64,000 nucleotides of DNA from Lepiota brunneoincarnata (taxonomy: Eukaryota > Basidiomycota > Agaricomycetes > Agaricales > Agaricaceae): positions 1,488,001 through 1,552,000 of the forward strand of contig JAEBUN010000002.1 in the NCBI GenBank assembly GCA_023014365.1, read 5' to 3'. Position 1 is the first letter of the stretch, and every line of letters starts with the position of its first letter. The notes beneath the pieces are model-generated. The model was not told the origin of the DNA, did no database searches, and saw nothing but the letters and a program-made list of their open reading frames with translations. Of this stretch, positions 1-11,895 are shown one piece after another. The position numbers and the translations under genes were made by a program.

Positions 1-216
1 TTCTTTCGCACGGTCCCTTATATTTCTCCAAATGACAATATATCTGTGTATGCCTCGAAGGTGCTTCTCAACTTCGATAAGCATGTCATGGTATATTCCG
101 TCCAATAAGTCCCATGGGACCACATGCCAGAGCTGCCCGTGCAATCCGTCGTGACCGAATCGCCTGATCACTTCCCAACACGCAGAGGTTCACATCGTTC
201 ACACAGGACAGTCACA

Positions 217-224
217 TATAAAAA
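217..224 (+). promoter_or_regulatory. TATA box of the glutaminase gene
   Basis: TATAAAAA lies 48 bases upstream of the glutaminase start codon at 272. That distance leaves room for a short 5' leader. It is the only clear TATA-like element in the first 270 bases, which otherwise show no gene. Assignment rests on position and consensus only. Confidence 0.5.
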
Positions 225-271
225 GGTCGGAACCCAGCATAGCTTTCCAAATTACCATATTGCGCTCTACC

Positions 272-3200
272 ATGAATTATCTTTGGGCCTTGTCTCTTTT
301 TATTGGGACTATCCAAGCAGCGGTTACCTGGACTGCGACGCCTTTCAACCCTCCTTCTTTCCCTCTCGCCGTGAGGACCCCTTACTTGTCTGCCTGGCTC
401 GCTCAGGGCTCGGGTATGTTCCAATACTTCGCCAGTTTGACTTCCACTTACTTGGGACCAGGCGCCGCATTGAATGATGCCTGGCCGAGCTTCTGGACTG
501 GGCAGGTGTGTCCAGGCTCATTGCTATTTCCCCGTTGGATGGCTCACAATCACAAATAGATCCTTGGGTGGGCTGGCTTTGTAAAAGTCGATGGCCGGGC
601 TTTCAGCTTTTTGGGTATCCCTGGTGTCGATGCCACATTCTCCAAGGCTGTCCAGAAGAGTTCCCGCGTAAGTGGAGAATGACTGACTAAAGATACAGCG
701 CCCTTACTTCTATTGCAGTTCACTGCCACTCGAAGTATTTTTATCTTATCCGCCGGGCCTGTCGACCTCACCATCACATTCCTGAGTCCTGTTGAGGTAG
801 GAAAATATATTCAACTCGAGACAATTGCGACGGCTAAGCCCCGCTATAGCCGACGGACCTGACGAGACAATCCATCCCATTCGCATATATGGCGGTTTCG
901 GCTGCGTCGACGGATGGGGCAAGTCACAGTGTTCAGGTTTACTCCGACATCAGTGCCGAGTGGGTATCCGGGGACAACAATCTCGTTGCCAACTGGACCA
1001 CGACAACTGGAGCCACAATCACCCATCAGGTGCAATTGGTCAACCAAGGGATCCTTTCCGAGGTCAACGACCACACACAGTGTACGACACACATCCACAC
1101 TCTAAAAATATACCTATTGATGCCCTCCCTAGATGGGTCAGCGTTCTACTCTACCCTTTCGGTATGTCCAGTTTTGGGGCAAACCATATTGGTACTGACC
1201 TTGGTGAACCCGATAGACTGCAGGGGTTACATGGCAAACTGGTGCAGATGTTACCGTCCGCGCGCAATTCATCAATAACGGGCGACTCCTGAACACCCGG
1301 GACACGAATTTCCGAGCCATCTCCAATAACTGGCCAGTATTCGCTGTGTCCCATGACCTAGGAAGTGTGAGGGCTGCAACCACCCCCGTAGTCGTATCCG
1401 TTGGTCATATCAGAGATCCGGCTTTGAGATACATTGTTGCTAGAGGAGCAACCCAACTCCGAAGCCTTTATTTCCTCAGTCAATTTTCGACCCCAGCTGC
1501 TGTGGTGAGTTCGCCCACCGATAAGTGCTGCCTTACATCTAAGCTCGATCACAGATCTCGAACTTCCTAAATGATTTCTCTAGCGCTCTCAGTAGAGCTA
1601 ACGCATTCGACACCAAAGTGAACAGCGACGCATCCAGGATCTCGGCGGATTATGCTGGTGTGGTTGCGCTTTCGATCAGGCAAGCCTTGGCGGCTACCGA
1701 AATTACTATCTCTCGGAATAGCAATGGATCATTCAACGTCAATGATGTCATTGTCTTCATGAAAGGTCCGTCCGTGCCATGATCATCTCCATAAATGTTG
1801 GAGCTGACGTTCATTCTGCAGAAATTTCGAGCGATGGCGTACGTTTAGGTTCGGCCATACTAATTCGGTACCCCGCTAAAAGCCCTTTAGAATATAAATA
1901 CCGTTGACGTCATTTTCCCTGCTTGGCCCGTCTTGTTATACACAAATCCTGCGCTTGGAAAGTTCCTGCTTGAGGGTCTATTCAGATACCAAGCAACGGG
2001 CCAATATCCGAACAGATACAGTGTGCACGATCTAGGTTAGCTCCCTTCTTTCACAGTCCTTCTCAGGTGGTTTGACGTCGGTGGAGGCTCGAGCTTTCCT
2101 AATGCTCTTGGTCATAACGATGGGCGAGATGAAGCCATGCCCGTGGAAGGTCTGTCCCCCAAAAGCTCTTCATATCTTTGAATATGCTAAGCTTTAAATA
2201 GAGAGTGGCAACATGGTTATCATGGCCCTCAGCTACGTCCAAAGAACTGGCGACCAGTCGCAGATCAGGCAATATGTAAGCATCTTTTTTTCAACAATCT
2301 CTCTGGAGCGGTCGAGTAATACTTCCTCTTGTATACTAGTCCGGCCTCCTCGATCAATGGACTCAATTTTTAATTGAAGACTCCCTTATCCCTGCGAACC
2401 AGATTAGCACTGATGATTTCGCTGGACCTCTCGCCAACCAAACCAACCTAGCCATCAAGGGAATAATTGGAATCAAAGCCATGTCACAGATTGCCTCGTT
2501 GCTGGGAGATACAGCGAAGAGCAGCAACTACTCTGTATGTAGCTTTTTTTCTTTCTGATAGCAAGCTCGAACCACAGGCTTCCGACTGATACACTGCTAT
2601 AGGCAATCGCTGCGAATTACGTTAGCCGTTGGCGAACTCTGGCCATGTCGACTACGGGACCCCACCTGACGCTCTCCGTAAGTTTGTGCATCGGGTGCTA
2701 TTCTCCTGAACTTATTTTGACAACGTATTCAAAGTATGGCAATGCCAACAGGTATGGACGTTCGGGAATTGAAACTTACTGCAGATTGACAATTGTTTCT
2801 TAGCTGGGGCTTGACCTACAATCTCTATGCCGACAAACTATTGAAGCTCAACTTGTTCCCTCAGGATATTTACACAATGCGTAAGTTGACTTGTTTCACA
2901 TAGTACGGGTCTGTTGCTAATGAACCAGCAGAGACGGCATGGTATAGGACCGTAGCGCGTAAGTGTTATGCATTTCTCGGACGAAAAGAGTGTTCTGTTA
3001 ACTTTGTCATTGAATTTCAGGCCCGTTCGGTGTGCCTCTCGACACTCGGTGCGTATCTATATGTTTCAGATTCTTGGTCCGCAAAGAGTGACGCTGATGT
3101 AATCAACCCGCCCTTCACAAACCTTACAGCCACACATACACAAAGTCAGGTACGCTGATCGGTAACACATGCTTAGCGGAACGCTCAAATCATTTTCTCG

Positions 3201-3532
3201 CAATCATCAAAATGACAATCTAAATGACCTGTACATACAACGGCCGCCGTGATTGAATAGACTGGGAAATCTGGATGGCAGCCATTGCTACCGATACGAC
3301 TACGCGTGATTTATTCATCTCCTCTGTGAGGAAATGGGCGTCAGACGGGCTCGCGTCACAACCCTTTGGAGATTGGTATGAAACAACGAACGGCGGACCC
3401 GAAGGGTTCCGTGCGCGTCCGGTTGTAGGTGGTCATCTTGGTGAGTAGCGGATTATGAACCTATCTCGACACAGTTGAACTAATAGGGCGATTTCTCTCC
3501 TAGCTCTGGTGAGTATCATGAGCGCCCCGTGA
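272..3532 (+). CDS. Secreted glutaminase A-like protein (DUF5127/DUF4965/DUF1793 family)
   Basis: This is an intron-rich gene with many short exons. The predicted product starts with a hydrophobic signal peptide (MNYLWALSLFIGTIQAA), so it is probably secreted or wall-bound. Recognisable family segments in order are an N-terminal PFNPPSFPLAVRTPYLSAW block, RYSVHDLGSSFPNALGHNDG near 2010-2130, and a C-terminal SDWEIWMAAIATDTTTRDLF block followed by PFGDWYETTNGG and RARPVVGGHLAL. These are hallmarks of the fungal GtaA glutaminase family, which hydrolyses glutamine to glutamate and ammonia outside the cell. The last intron (about 3437-3503) joins GGHL to a short tail ending at TGA 3530-3532. The start was chosen for the signal peptide and the TATA box. 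Substrate is inferred from the family; some members are uncharacterised. Confidence 0.88.
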
Positions 3533-6213
3533 ATCATCGCTCCGAGTTATCTGACGAATTACTCTCTCTCATCCTTCGTCATGCTCCACGTCCACCAAGC
3601 TGGTATTATGATGGAAGGCTTTGGCGTCTATCAAGGACAATGATTAAATATTATTTACGCGGGCCGATGTATGTATTCGCTCTACCCCACAAAAGAAGTG
3701 GTGATCAGTACTTCTAGCTCCGGTTCGGCTATGTATAGTTGATCATATATGGCCGTGCCGTATGCTGAATTGCGTTCGGTTTGGTCCATGGAGCGGACAT
3801 CTAGGGTCCTGTTAACCAAGGCATCATAGCCTATTTCGCCTATTCGACGGAATCGGGAAACCGGTCACTGGGACTTGGTAAAACGACGTCCAGCGTGATT
3901 ACCACCCCAGCCAATGGCAACCGACAGCCGGGTTTTCAAGCCATATAAAGGTACGAGAGGAAAAAACGGCAGCGAGGGGTAGAGTGATCTGTAATGTTGC
4001 AATGTTGTGCGGCGGGTGCGAGTGTGGCGGACAGGATCAATTAACGACAGCGTCTCAGCTGACGTCGTTCGGTTGAAATGCGTTGGCGCAAATTGAGCAG
4101 ATTGATCTTCATCAATCAAACAAGTTCCCCCTGTCTCTTGTCATTTTCCGTACATGAGTTTTTACAATGTGTGCACAGGACGAAGAGGCCATGCGTTTTA
4201 AGTGTGCGTAGCGCCTGCTGGAATGTGGATGTGGATCGGAACAATATGTATATTAAAACAAAAGTGACAACTGATCAAATTGTCGCCTGACGACTCGGAC
4301 ACCATGCAATCTCGTTGATTGCGACTCCCTAGGGGATCTCAGTTCGTTGTCAGGTCTACGTCAAAAGCCAACCCCCTTTCTAATGACGTCCAACTTGTCA
4401 AGCTTCTTTCCGGTTTAGGGCGGCTCCCGTTGGAACGATTGTCGTAGTTGAAACACTCCAAGGCGACGTTGTGAGGCTCGACCCCCCCCCTTACAGTAGA
4501 AAGCACAGTGTAAGATAGACCCGTCCCTCGTGACTGCTTGGTTCTTGTCAGTTGGGTTCCTTGACGACTAAAGAGAGAGAGGGTGACAAACTGGGTTGAC
4601 CTGGGCATTGGCTGTGCTGGAATGTAAACTAGGGTGTTCGTCATGTTCCTGGACACGAGGGGGTTCCCTTTCGAAGATAAGCCCGGAGGGCTTCTAATAC
4701 GAGTGACAATGACTTTGGCTGCTATGGGACAGTTGACACCTGTTATAGGGAAGAGGAGAGCAACCAATCTGCATGATATGAATCGCAAGTGCCCCGAGTC
4801 GCCAGGTCGAACAAATACCGCGTTGCGAGGAATCTGCCACACCAGCACCCACCCGAGGGACATTCCGAAATGAAAACCCCTTGTTTGTTTCGGTATTCTG
4901 TAGACCATCGGGCACGCGGCGAAGGCGGTTGTCAACGGTTTAATGAAATTGAACGCCCATATCATAAAGAAAGTTACCAAAGGTTTTGTTCGCCCCGTGC
5001 TAGCGGCACGACTGTTCTTCCTATGAAAACTGGCGAGGCTATCAGCGGAAGGAGGAGATGGGCGGGGCCGAAATGAAGGGAAAAACAAATAGGAGTGAAA
5101 TATAACTTGGGAAGAGGTAAAATGCGGGTCAAGTTAATGCACGTTCTGTTGGACCTTTGGTCAGAGTGCATGCATATGTTTCTTCGTACTTCACATTGTA
5201 TGTCCTGAGAGAATCGAGAGGTGGGTTGAAAGGAAAGCAGGCACAAGGAGACAAGAATAGGAGTAATTCCGCGTGCATGCTGGAATTTGACTCAACACCT
5301 GCAATCTGGATTGTTTGAACTAGCAGTGTATTCGCGAGTTGAAAAATTGTCTGCGCGTCAGGCTCCGTTCGTTGTGATTTGAGCTAAGCTTGTCGGTGGC
5401 CTTTTAGTAGAAGCTTTATTTTATAACCTGCCATTTGTTGGACGTCTGTGGCTTCCGATCGGGATCATCAAATTGAAATTCCAGTAAATCTGAATATGTC
5501 GGAAATGCTGCTTTCCACACACGCGCTACTTACTAGTACTACATTATGCCGCCCTGGTGTTTTTTTAAATTTTTTTCGAGGTGGCACAATGCAATAATTC
5601 AAAAGTGATGGCTCGGGGGCTTTTACTGTAATCAGGTTGCTAGCAAATCAAATACGGAAGTCAAAAAGTCGAGAGCCTATTGTTGTACAAATAAGGACTC
5701 TTGAGTCAATGGAATAGGACAATGGGAGTCATTTCGCAGAAGGGAATTCGCAATTATCTGACCCGTCAACGGGGTTCAAGACGGAGGTGTTATATAGGGT
5801 TGTATGACTCGGTGTGGGAGGTGTGAGTCAGTCGGAACGGGACGGGAAGAGGGCATATATATATTGAAATAGAGCGAAATAACAGCCGGGTGCTGTGTGA
5901 CGTGGATGTGTTGCAGTAGCGACGGTTACGGGGGCGGGATCGGCGCGATGAGGCGGGGCACGTGTTGTCCTGATTAGGAAAAGGGCGGAAGAGCGGGAGA
6001 GGATTCCGGATTGGGATGAGTGGAGCAGGCAAGACAGTTGACATGGCAGACAGAGGAGGACAGTGGAAGGGGGGGTGACCGTGACATGGCGTTTCCGAAA
6101 AGGCAGGAGTGTGACCCGACACATGCGATCGGGACGGTGGATCTAAGATAGAGTAACAAGATCTGCGACGAGATCCTGCGCGCGGTTTACTTGTTTGAAC
6201 AGCCTGGCGTTTT
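3533..6213. other. Gene-poor region downstream of the glutaminase
   Basis: Apart from the doubtful reverse ORF at 4339-5088 I see no supported gene here. All other frames are short and lack family resemblance or plausible splice structure. The stretch has T-rich and A-rich tracts, for example around 5560-5575, and a purine-rich segment around 5930-6080. No terminal repeats, transposase-like frames or tRNA were recognised. Confidence 0.5.
4339..5088 (-). CDS. Doubtful 249-residue ORF
   Basis: An uninterrupted reverse-strand frame of 249 codons lies in an otherwise gene-poor stretch. The product is basic and Ser/Pro/Arg-rich, with no family I recognise and no convincing signal peptide or membrane segment. 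The frame crosses a run of nine Cs on the + strand (about 4482-4490). Overlapping ORFs on the other strand are equally uninformative. It could be a lineage-specific gene, a remnant or chance. Length alone is the argument for listing it. Confidence 0.2.
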   Translation of the reverse strand: MFFPSFRPRPSPPSADSLASFHRKNSRAASTGRTKPLVTFFMIWAFNFIKPLTTAFAACPMVYRIPKQTRGFHFGMSLGWVLVWQIPRNAVFVRPGDSGHLRFISCRLVALLFPITGVNCPIAAKVIVTRIRSPPGLSSKGNPLVSRNMTNTLVYIPAQPMPRSTQFVTLSLFSRQGTQLTRTKQSRGTGLSYTVLSTVRGGVEPHNVALECFNYDNRSNGSRPKPERSLTSWTSLERGLAFDVDLTTN

Positions 6214-6220
6214 TATATAA
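6214..6220 (+). promoter_or_regulatory. TATA box of the Ser/Pro-rich orphan
   Basis: TATATAA lies 40 bases before the ATG at 6260. The spacing matches that seen for the glutaminase gene. It supports the reading of 6260-6886 as a transcribed gene, although an ATG at 6221-6223 in another frame would precede the chosen start. Confidence 0.35.
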
Positions 6221-6259
6221 AATGGCCTTGCAGTCCACAACACGGTCTCTCAGTACGCC

Positions 6260-6886
6260 ATGTCTTCTCTCTTTGTGCGTCCGCAGTCTCCTCCTCCTCG
6301 CTTGCCATCCCCTCCACCTCTTTTCTTCACTCCCCTTGCCTCTCCTTCGTCCCGCTCACACCGAAAGCCCTCCTCATCTTCCTCTGCACCTAGCTTGCCA
6401 CCGGGCCTCTTGCGGGAAAAAACCCTCCTTACAGTTCGCTCGTGCGAACACCTCTCTCGCAAGAGCGAACTCGGATCGCACCGTCAACCGAAGCGTACTC
6501 GCTCTGCACTTGGCCATGTTATCTGCTCCTCCCGTACCAACTCTCTTCCCGAACCTCTCACCCAGCCATTTGTTCGCTGCTCTCACCGTCGTAACCCCTC
6601 GACTTGCTCGCGGACTTCGCCTCCCCCGTCTCCGCAATTGCACACTCCTCCTCCGCCGGTTCCGCCTATCCCGTCCTTTGTCCTTACCCCTGCGGACAAA
6701 CAGCCCACACAAACTCCCCATCCACTGCCGGTTATCTACTTGCCGGGCCTCGTTCCCGTCTCACCCATATCCGAGCTCCCGGCTTCAATCATGAGGTCGA
6801 GGAAACCTAGTGCAGTAAAGAGGCAGTCCGCGGGCATGACTTGCCTCAAGTTCTTTTCACTCCGGAACTCGCTCAAGAGCAATTGA
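6260..6886 (+). CDS. Hypothetical Ser/Pro/Arg-rich protein, single exon
   Basis: A 208-codon frame follows a TATA-like box. The product is low-complexity: residues 1-60 are Ser/Pro-rich (PPPRLPSPPP, SSSSSAP), a basic middle follows, then a second Pro-rich stretch around 115-165. It ends in a more ordinary basic tail (KRQSAGMTCLKFFSLRNSLK). I do not recognise a family. Overlapping long frames on both strands, such as 6195-6794 (+) and 6374-6721 (-), are explained by the compositional bias. It may be a disordered regulatory protein or non-coding pyrimidine-rich DNA; the structured tail and TATA box slightly favour a gene. Confidence 0.4.
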   Translation: MSSLFVRPQSPPPRLPSPPPLFFTPLASPSSRSHRKPSSSSSAPSLPPGLLREKTLLTVRSCEHLSRKSELGSHRQPKRTRSALGHVICSSRTNSLPEPLTQPFVRCSHRRNPSTCSRTSPPPSPQLHTPPPPVPPIPSFVLTPADKQPTQTPHPLPVIYLPGLVPVSPISELPASIMRSRKPSAVKRQSAGMTCLKFFSLRNSLKSN

Positions 6887-9771
6887 TTATTCGGAACTAT
6901 TCTTGGTTTGCCTTGGGATCAATCACAGGCGAACACTTTACCCCCGCGCGCCCGCCCGCTCGCCAGAGTCGAGTGTGCATCTTTTTGGACGTGGACGTAC
7001 GCCCCTCGCGGGTGATCTTCCTGGATGGGGCTTGAGAAGCCTTGTGGTTTGAGCGTCATGAACCACCACCACCACCCTTGATAATTTTTTTTGGGCATCC
7101 CAATCACATTATTTTACATTCTTTCGTTGCCACCACCACCAAACACGCGGGCGGCGTCTAATAAGCACGCAATATCTAGTTTTTTTTTTTGTTAATTCCG
7201 TTGTTCTACTGCTGCGCTTTAGCCTCCGCACATTTGTACCACACTCCCCTCCCCAAAGCAAAAACAAACCAAATGCGCCACTCATTTGTCTGTACTTTAT
7301 CCAATCCAATGACTCTAGTAAACCACCTTTATTATACTAGTATAATATGACTGCAATTGTTGGATGAGCAGGAGCAGGAGCAGGTCGTGATATCCGCATA
7401 TGGCACCTCTGCTACCATTCGGAGACACGCATACACAGGGCAACTCGGTGTTGGACACGAGTTGCATATATCGTGCGCTCCGAGGCCACGACTAATGTCC
7501 ACGGCTGTACCTGCGGACAGTCGAGCCATCGCCCTCGATATTCTGGCACTAATAATAATGTCTTGCACCCGATTCTTTCGACTTTCTGTGGACTGCGCAC
7601 ATTTACGCAACTCTGGGATTCTAACACTGGCATGGCATCGCTTCTAGTGTCATCAACTGAGGGCGGCGAGTACAGCCTAGACTAGCTGCTACAGCCGGTC
7701 GGGGCAGGGGTCACAGTGTCTTTTTATCACCGTGCTCTTCACCCAAGCCAATCACACATCGTAGCAACTGATTGCACCTTCCCTTCCCCGTTTCAAGTCC
7801 CAATATGGCTTGCACCCCCCCCACCCTGGCTGTTCCGAGTACACTTGGCTATTGGGGTCCAATCCAAAGCCAGAAATAGAATGTCAGAATATGTCAGTTT
7901 CTCTAGCCTGGATATGTTTGAGCGGCATTAGGGTCAGAAATTCTATGGGTATGACTCGGGAAACATATGCCCGCCACGTACTTGGAATTTTCATGGATCT
8001 TCCATTTTGTGATGTTGCGTCCACCGTGTTATATGTTCTTCAAAGCCTCCGAGAGCTTAAATTGGTATTCCACCCCCATTTGAACATAGGGAGATGTTAT
8101 AGCGCCGGGTGATTAATATTTGGTTCATGTCAGAATCGTTTGATGTCACGTCTCCGATGCGGGGGGAGGGAACGTTCCGCTCTCATCATATGTATATATA
8201 TGAGTATCACCGTCGCCCTCGCCACCTTGGGGGTAGTAGTAGTTTGTACCATGTTCATGTCATCACGCGTATCTGCCTCTCGAGTCCCCGAGTTCTAAAT
8301 CCTACGCTTGAACGTGCTCTCGAATAAGACCCCCGATCCTCGTCCATCCGCCTGGGATAGTGGGCTTCGTATTGGTATCAGTCTATCGCGGACGTTACAC
8401 GGCCAACCGATAGCCACGGAAAATCTCCAGCTTGGTTACCAACCACCAGTGATTTTTTCCCCTTTGCGGCTAAATGCTTGATGTGAATGTGTTAAGTGTG
8501 ATGGTGGGCGAATGATGTATGTACCATGCTGCGGTATGGGGTATTTGAGGGGGGATTATTGTTATTTGTAAATATCAGGAAGCATTGGGTGGCGGTGGCG
8601 AATGGTGTTGCGGTTAGCGTTGGTTTGGGTAAATGATGTTTCGAAATATCCTTTTGAAAGGGGTGTCGATCTCAGCTCTATCACTCATCATTAATAAACG
8701 GGGAAAAGATGAACTTGAGGAAAAGAGATTTTATATATATGGCTCAAGGGCCTTAATTACCCATTCCTGAGAAAACAACCCCAGACTGCATTAAGCCGAG
8801 GAAATCGCTGGAATGTACGATGTCATCAGGCCCTAATGTCCACGATGTCAGTTGCTGTCGTGGAGGGATGACGAAATAGCAAAAGTGACCGTAGGTTCAA
8901 TGATGCCATGTTCATCTAAAACGAGTATAAAAAAGCATTTCATTATACTTTTCCCTGACCCTCAGCTGGTCATTTGTCTCCTCAACATCCCGGGCGCTCG
9001 GGGTACTTTTCTGATTTTCAATTTGTCTTCTTCATTGTTCGGCAGTTGCGCCCATGGCGCCACACCCTTACCCGGGTCGAACCCATCAAATCATGGCAAC
9101 ACAATTTCTGGTACAAGAACAAGGCAATATTCGTGCTTGGTGACGATCGACGCTCCACGCATTTCTGTGACCCCTGTACAAATGTTACAGCGATGGATCA
9201 TTTTCAGAAAGGTGGAATAAAAGGAGAGCATGGTATCATGTTGACATGTCACGGCGAACCTATATTCCGAAGGCACCCATGATACGGGGATTCGGGAGCG
9301 ACGTGATCGCGTCATCTCTTGAGGATGGAACTCTGGATGGCCGGCGAACGGAGATACTATGCGCCGACGATTTGAGAGGTCAAGTAGGCAATATGCGATG
9401 AACGTGAATATTTTGTGGGGACACGACACAAGACACGACACTATATGGGTACAGTAAGGAAAGACTAGAGGTCCATAAATAGGAAACAAGTCAGCTAGGG
9501 CTACAAAATTAGGGATGAAATAGAGGGAGTTCATACCGGATATATATACATAGTACTACACTGGATCGAGTGCGGAGGCCTCGGAAGAAAGGTATCTTCT
9601 CGATCTGCTCAGGTCTGTCCATGAGGGGTCCGTCAGAGTGAAAGAGGGAAAATGGCAGCAAGGTAGCATGCAACCAGGAACAACTGATCAATGGAAGGTA
9701 ATACGAGGATGATAGGAAAAGGAGCATGAAAAAGGAAAGCAAGAGAGACCAAGAGATGATTTTCGTACGAT
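6887..9771. other. Long intergenic region without a supported gene
   Basis: About 2.9 kb with only short, unrelated ORFs on both strands. Visible structure is limited to simple sequence: CAC-type triplets around 7062-7076 and 7130-7141, a T run near 7182-7191, a GAGCAG-type hexamer tract near 7366-7383, and AT-rich stretches around 8733-8742 and 9541-9552. It separates the orphan from the 3' end of the WTAP-like gene. I see no transposon termini or RNA gene. Confidence 0.5.
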
Positions 9772-11078
9772 TCATAAACCCATCCTTTCTGCCAACGTCC
9801 GATCGCCGTTAATGCTATAGCTGTTGTTTGATGTCGCATTCCCTCCTGCATGGAATGGTGCACCTGGCATATGTGGACCACCGCCACTACCAGCTCGGTC
9901 TCCCCGACGACCACCGGGACGCCCAGGTCCATTGCCATTCCGCCGACTATTTGGGTTATTGCTCGAGCCTCTGTCGCGATCTCGGTTGTGGTCCTGATCC
10001 TTAGGGCCTCTGTCACGGTCGCGGTCTCTGTTCCTCTCTCTATCACGATCACGGTCTCTGTCATACTCGCGATCTGCACCTTTATCCCGACCTCGACCAG
10101 GTTCAGAAGATGACGGTCGCTCGCTGTCGACATCCATCTTTGATGATGGGCGGTTGCCTTTGTTGGTATCGGTGGCTCCACGGGCATCTCTGTCACCGCG
10201 TTTTGGGTGACCATCTATGCCACGCTTAGTGACATTATGACCATAGTGGTTATGGTTGTGGCTGCCAGTATTGTGGGGTTTTCCGGAGTGAACTTGGTTA
10301 AATGATGGTGAGTTTTGTTCGGATAGTCGCGGCCGTTTGCGTGGCCCAGTAGGTGGAGGCTTCGAAACGTGATTGCCATTGCCACTCAGCGGTGTGTAGC
10401 TGCTACGAGGTGAGGATGGATACGTTCGCGGCGACATCTGAGGGTTGGATGTGGGTTGTGCGACGTTCATGAACGACTCATATGATGTATCCAGCTCACG
10501 GCTGTAGAATGGAATTTGAGCGCCCATGATAGGTTGGCCAGGGTAATTGGAACTCACGAGAGTGTATGGATGGATTCATGAGATTCTGGGTGTTTACGGT
10601 GTCAATAATTAAGACACACACAATAAAGAAAGGATCCATACGGCGTAATGCACTTTGAAGCCTCTCGACTAGTCGTCGCAAGCCACGGACTTCTTCCTTC
10701 AGCTTCCCTGTTTCGCCATGCCTCAGAAGCTCGTACAGCTCATCGTTTTCTTCTTGCAACAGTCGAGTTCGCTGTGTAAGTGCGGCAACGACAGTACTGG
10801 AGCCAGGATGAAGTGATTCCAGGCGGGCCTATCGAAAGGTGAGAGAGGAGAATCGAAGAAAATGTTGGAGGAAGAGAGAGAGGGCTTGTGGTTGACGGGC
10901 CAGGCTGGGATGAAAGGTACTGTCGTAGACGTGTCACTTCATCCTGCGCGACGGAGATATCAAACTGTCGGATTCGATGCACTGGCATGGAGGAACTCAC
11001 ATTAAGTTCCGAGAGCTGGACATCGCGTTGCCTCAACAAGGCTTCAAGTTCAAGCTCTCTTGATGTCGGAAGCTCCAT
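9772..11078 (-). CDS. WTAP/Mum2-like coiled-coil protein with RD-repeat tail
   Basis: Exons can be joined by conserved frame. Exon 1 (MELPTSRELELEALLRQRDV...) runs to a GTGAGT donor. Exon 2 is DEVTRLRQYLSSQPGP, with its donor at 10896. Exon 3 starts at 10796 with TVVAALTQRTRLLQEEN and continues through LLRHGETGKLKEEVRGL. Further short exons give QSHESIHTLS and RELDTSYESFMN. The last exon encodes a long disordered tail with Arg-Asp repeats and Gly/Arg-rich stretches, ending MGL. The N-terminal half is a continuous coiled coil resembling the WTAP/Mum2 family, the scaffold of the mRNA m6A-writing complex. The RD-rich tail is typical of proteins associated with nuclear pre-mRNA. Family assignment is from pattern memory and is moderate; coding status is strong. 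Confidence 0.6.
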
Positions 11079-11895
11079 GAATTATTGGTGCTCCGATGTT
11101 GAGAACGAAGGAATGGTAGTGGGCGTGAGTCCGGAGGGTAAATGGTCCGCCCACAACGCAAGAAGGCAAAGGGGGTGATCGTGGTTTGCGACCAAGCCTT
11201 GGCAGTCCTTTAATTCCTTTTTGGAAGTATTAGACGCCAGGGGTCACATCAGGCGCCAGATCAACAAGCAGAGTTTTTTTTTCTTTTTCTTCCAAGGACA
11301 ATATACACAGCGCAAGGTGTACTATACTGCAAGGCTCGCACCGCACATTATTATTATTATTGTTGTTGTTGTTGTTTTACCATGCATTCAAAGCTGAGTG
11401 TTACAGTGAAGCAACCATTGTGGCTGTATGAATCAGCATGCTCAGGCGGTTCGCCACTCTTGAAACGTGTATCCGCTTCGCTGCCATCCAGCTCTGAAGA
11501 TCCGAACTTGGGAGCTGGGGAACGGTCGGCCCTGGGCTTCTTGGAGCGCAGTGGGCATGGGAGGGGTGCATTTCATTTGTAGGTATTTGCCTCAGTTGGT
11601 GTTGCCAAATCTATGCAAAGATAAAAAATCGCGAAAATTGCATGTAGGTTTTGCTGAAATCACCACATGGCAGCGCAGGTCCTTGCAAGCAAGGGTGAGT
11701 ATCAACTCCTGTTATTCTTTCGGTGATGATTACAACTTATTCACACTGTACGAACCCATGTTCCATAAACATACGGGTCATGAGTTATTCTCATTCTACA
11801 ACGGTAGATGAGCCGCTTTTATCTTTTCCTCGCAGAAGATTGTAGTACAGTCGCTGATCACCCTTTCAAGGATGGCTCGCCCAGTGATGAACAAT
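11079..11895. other. Upstream region of the WTAP-like gene
   Basis: This 0.8-kb gap lies between the start of the WTAP-like gene and the 3' end of the STEEP1 homologue, both on the minus strand. It should hold the WTAP-like promoter. It contains a trinucleotide tract (11347-11376), and the ORFs at 11382-11582 and 11467-11811 show no family features. No gene is supported. Confidence 0.5.
11347..11376. repeat. Compound trinucleotide microsatellite (ATT)5(GTT)5
   Basis: Five ATT units (11347-11361) run directly into five GTT units (11362-11376). The tract sits about 270 bases upstream of the WTAP-like start codon on the minus strand. It is a simple repeat likely to vary in length between strains. 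Confidence 0.9.

Noticed and set aside
6374..6721. 115-codon Arg-rich reverse ORF
   Set aside because: It is the complement of the Ser/Pro-rich frame and is explained by the same composition bias.
9091..9534. 147-codon reverse ORF upstream of the WTAP-like 3' end
   Set aside because: No family resemblance, irregular composition, and overlapping frames on the other strand of similar length.
10829..10920. Apparent frameshift in the WTAP-like gene near SLPPTFSSILL
   Set aside because: A canonical intron from GTCAAC at 10896 to CCAG before 10796 restores the conserved frame, so no frameshift is needed.
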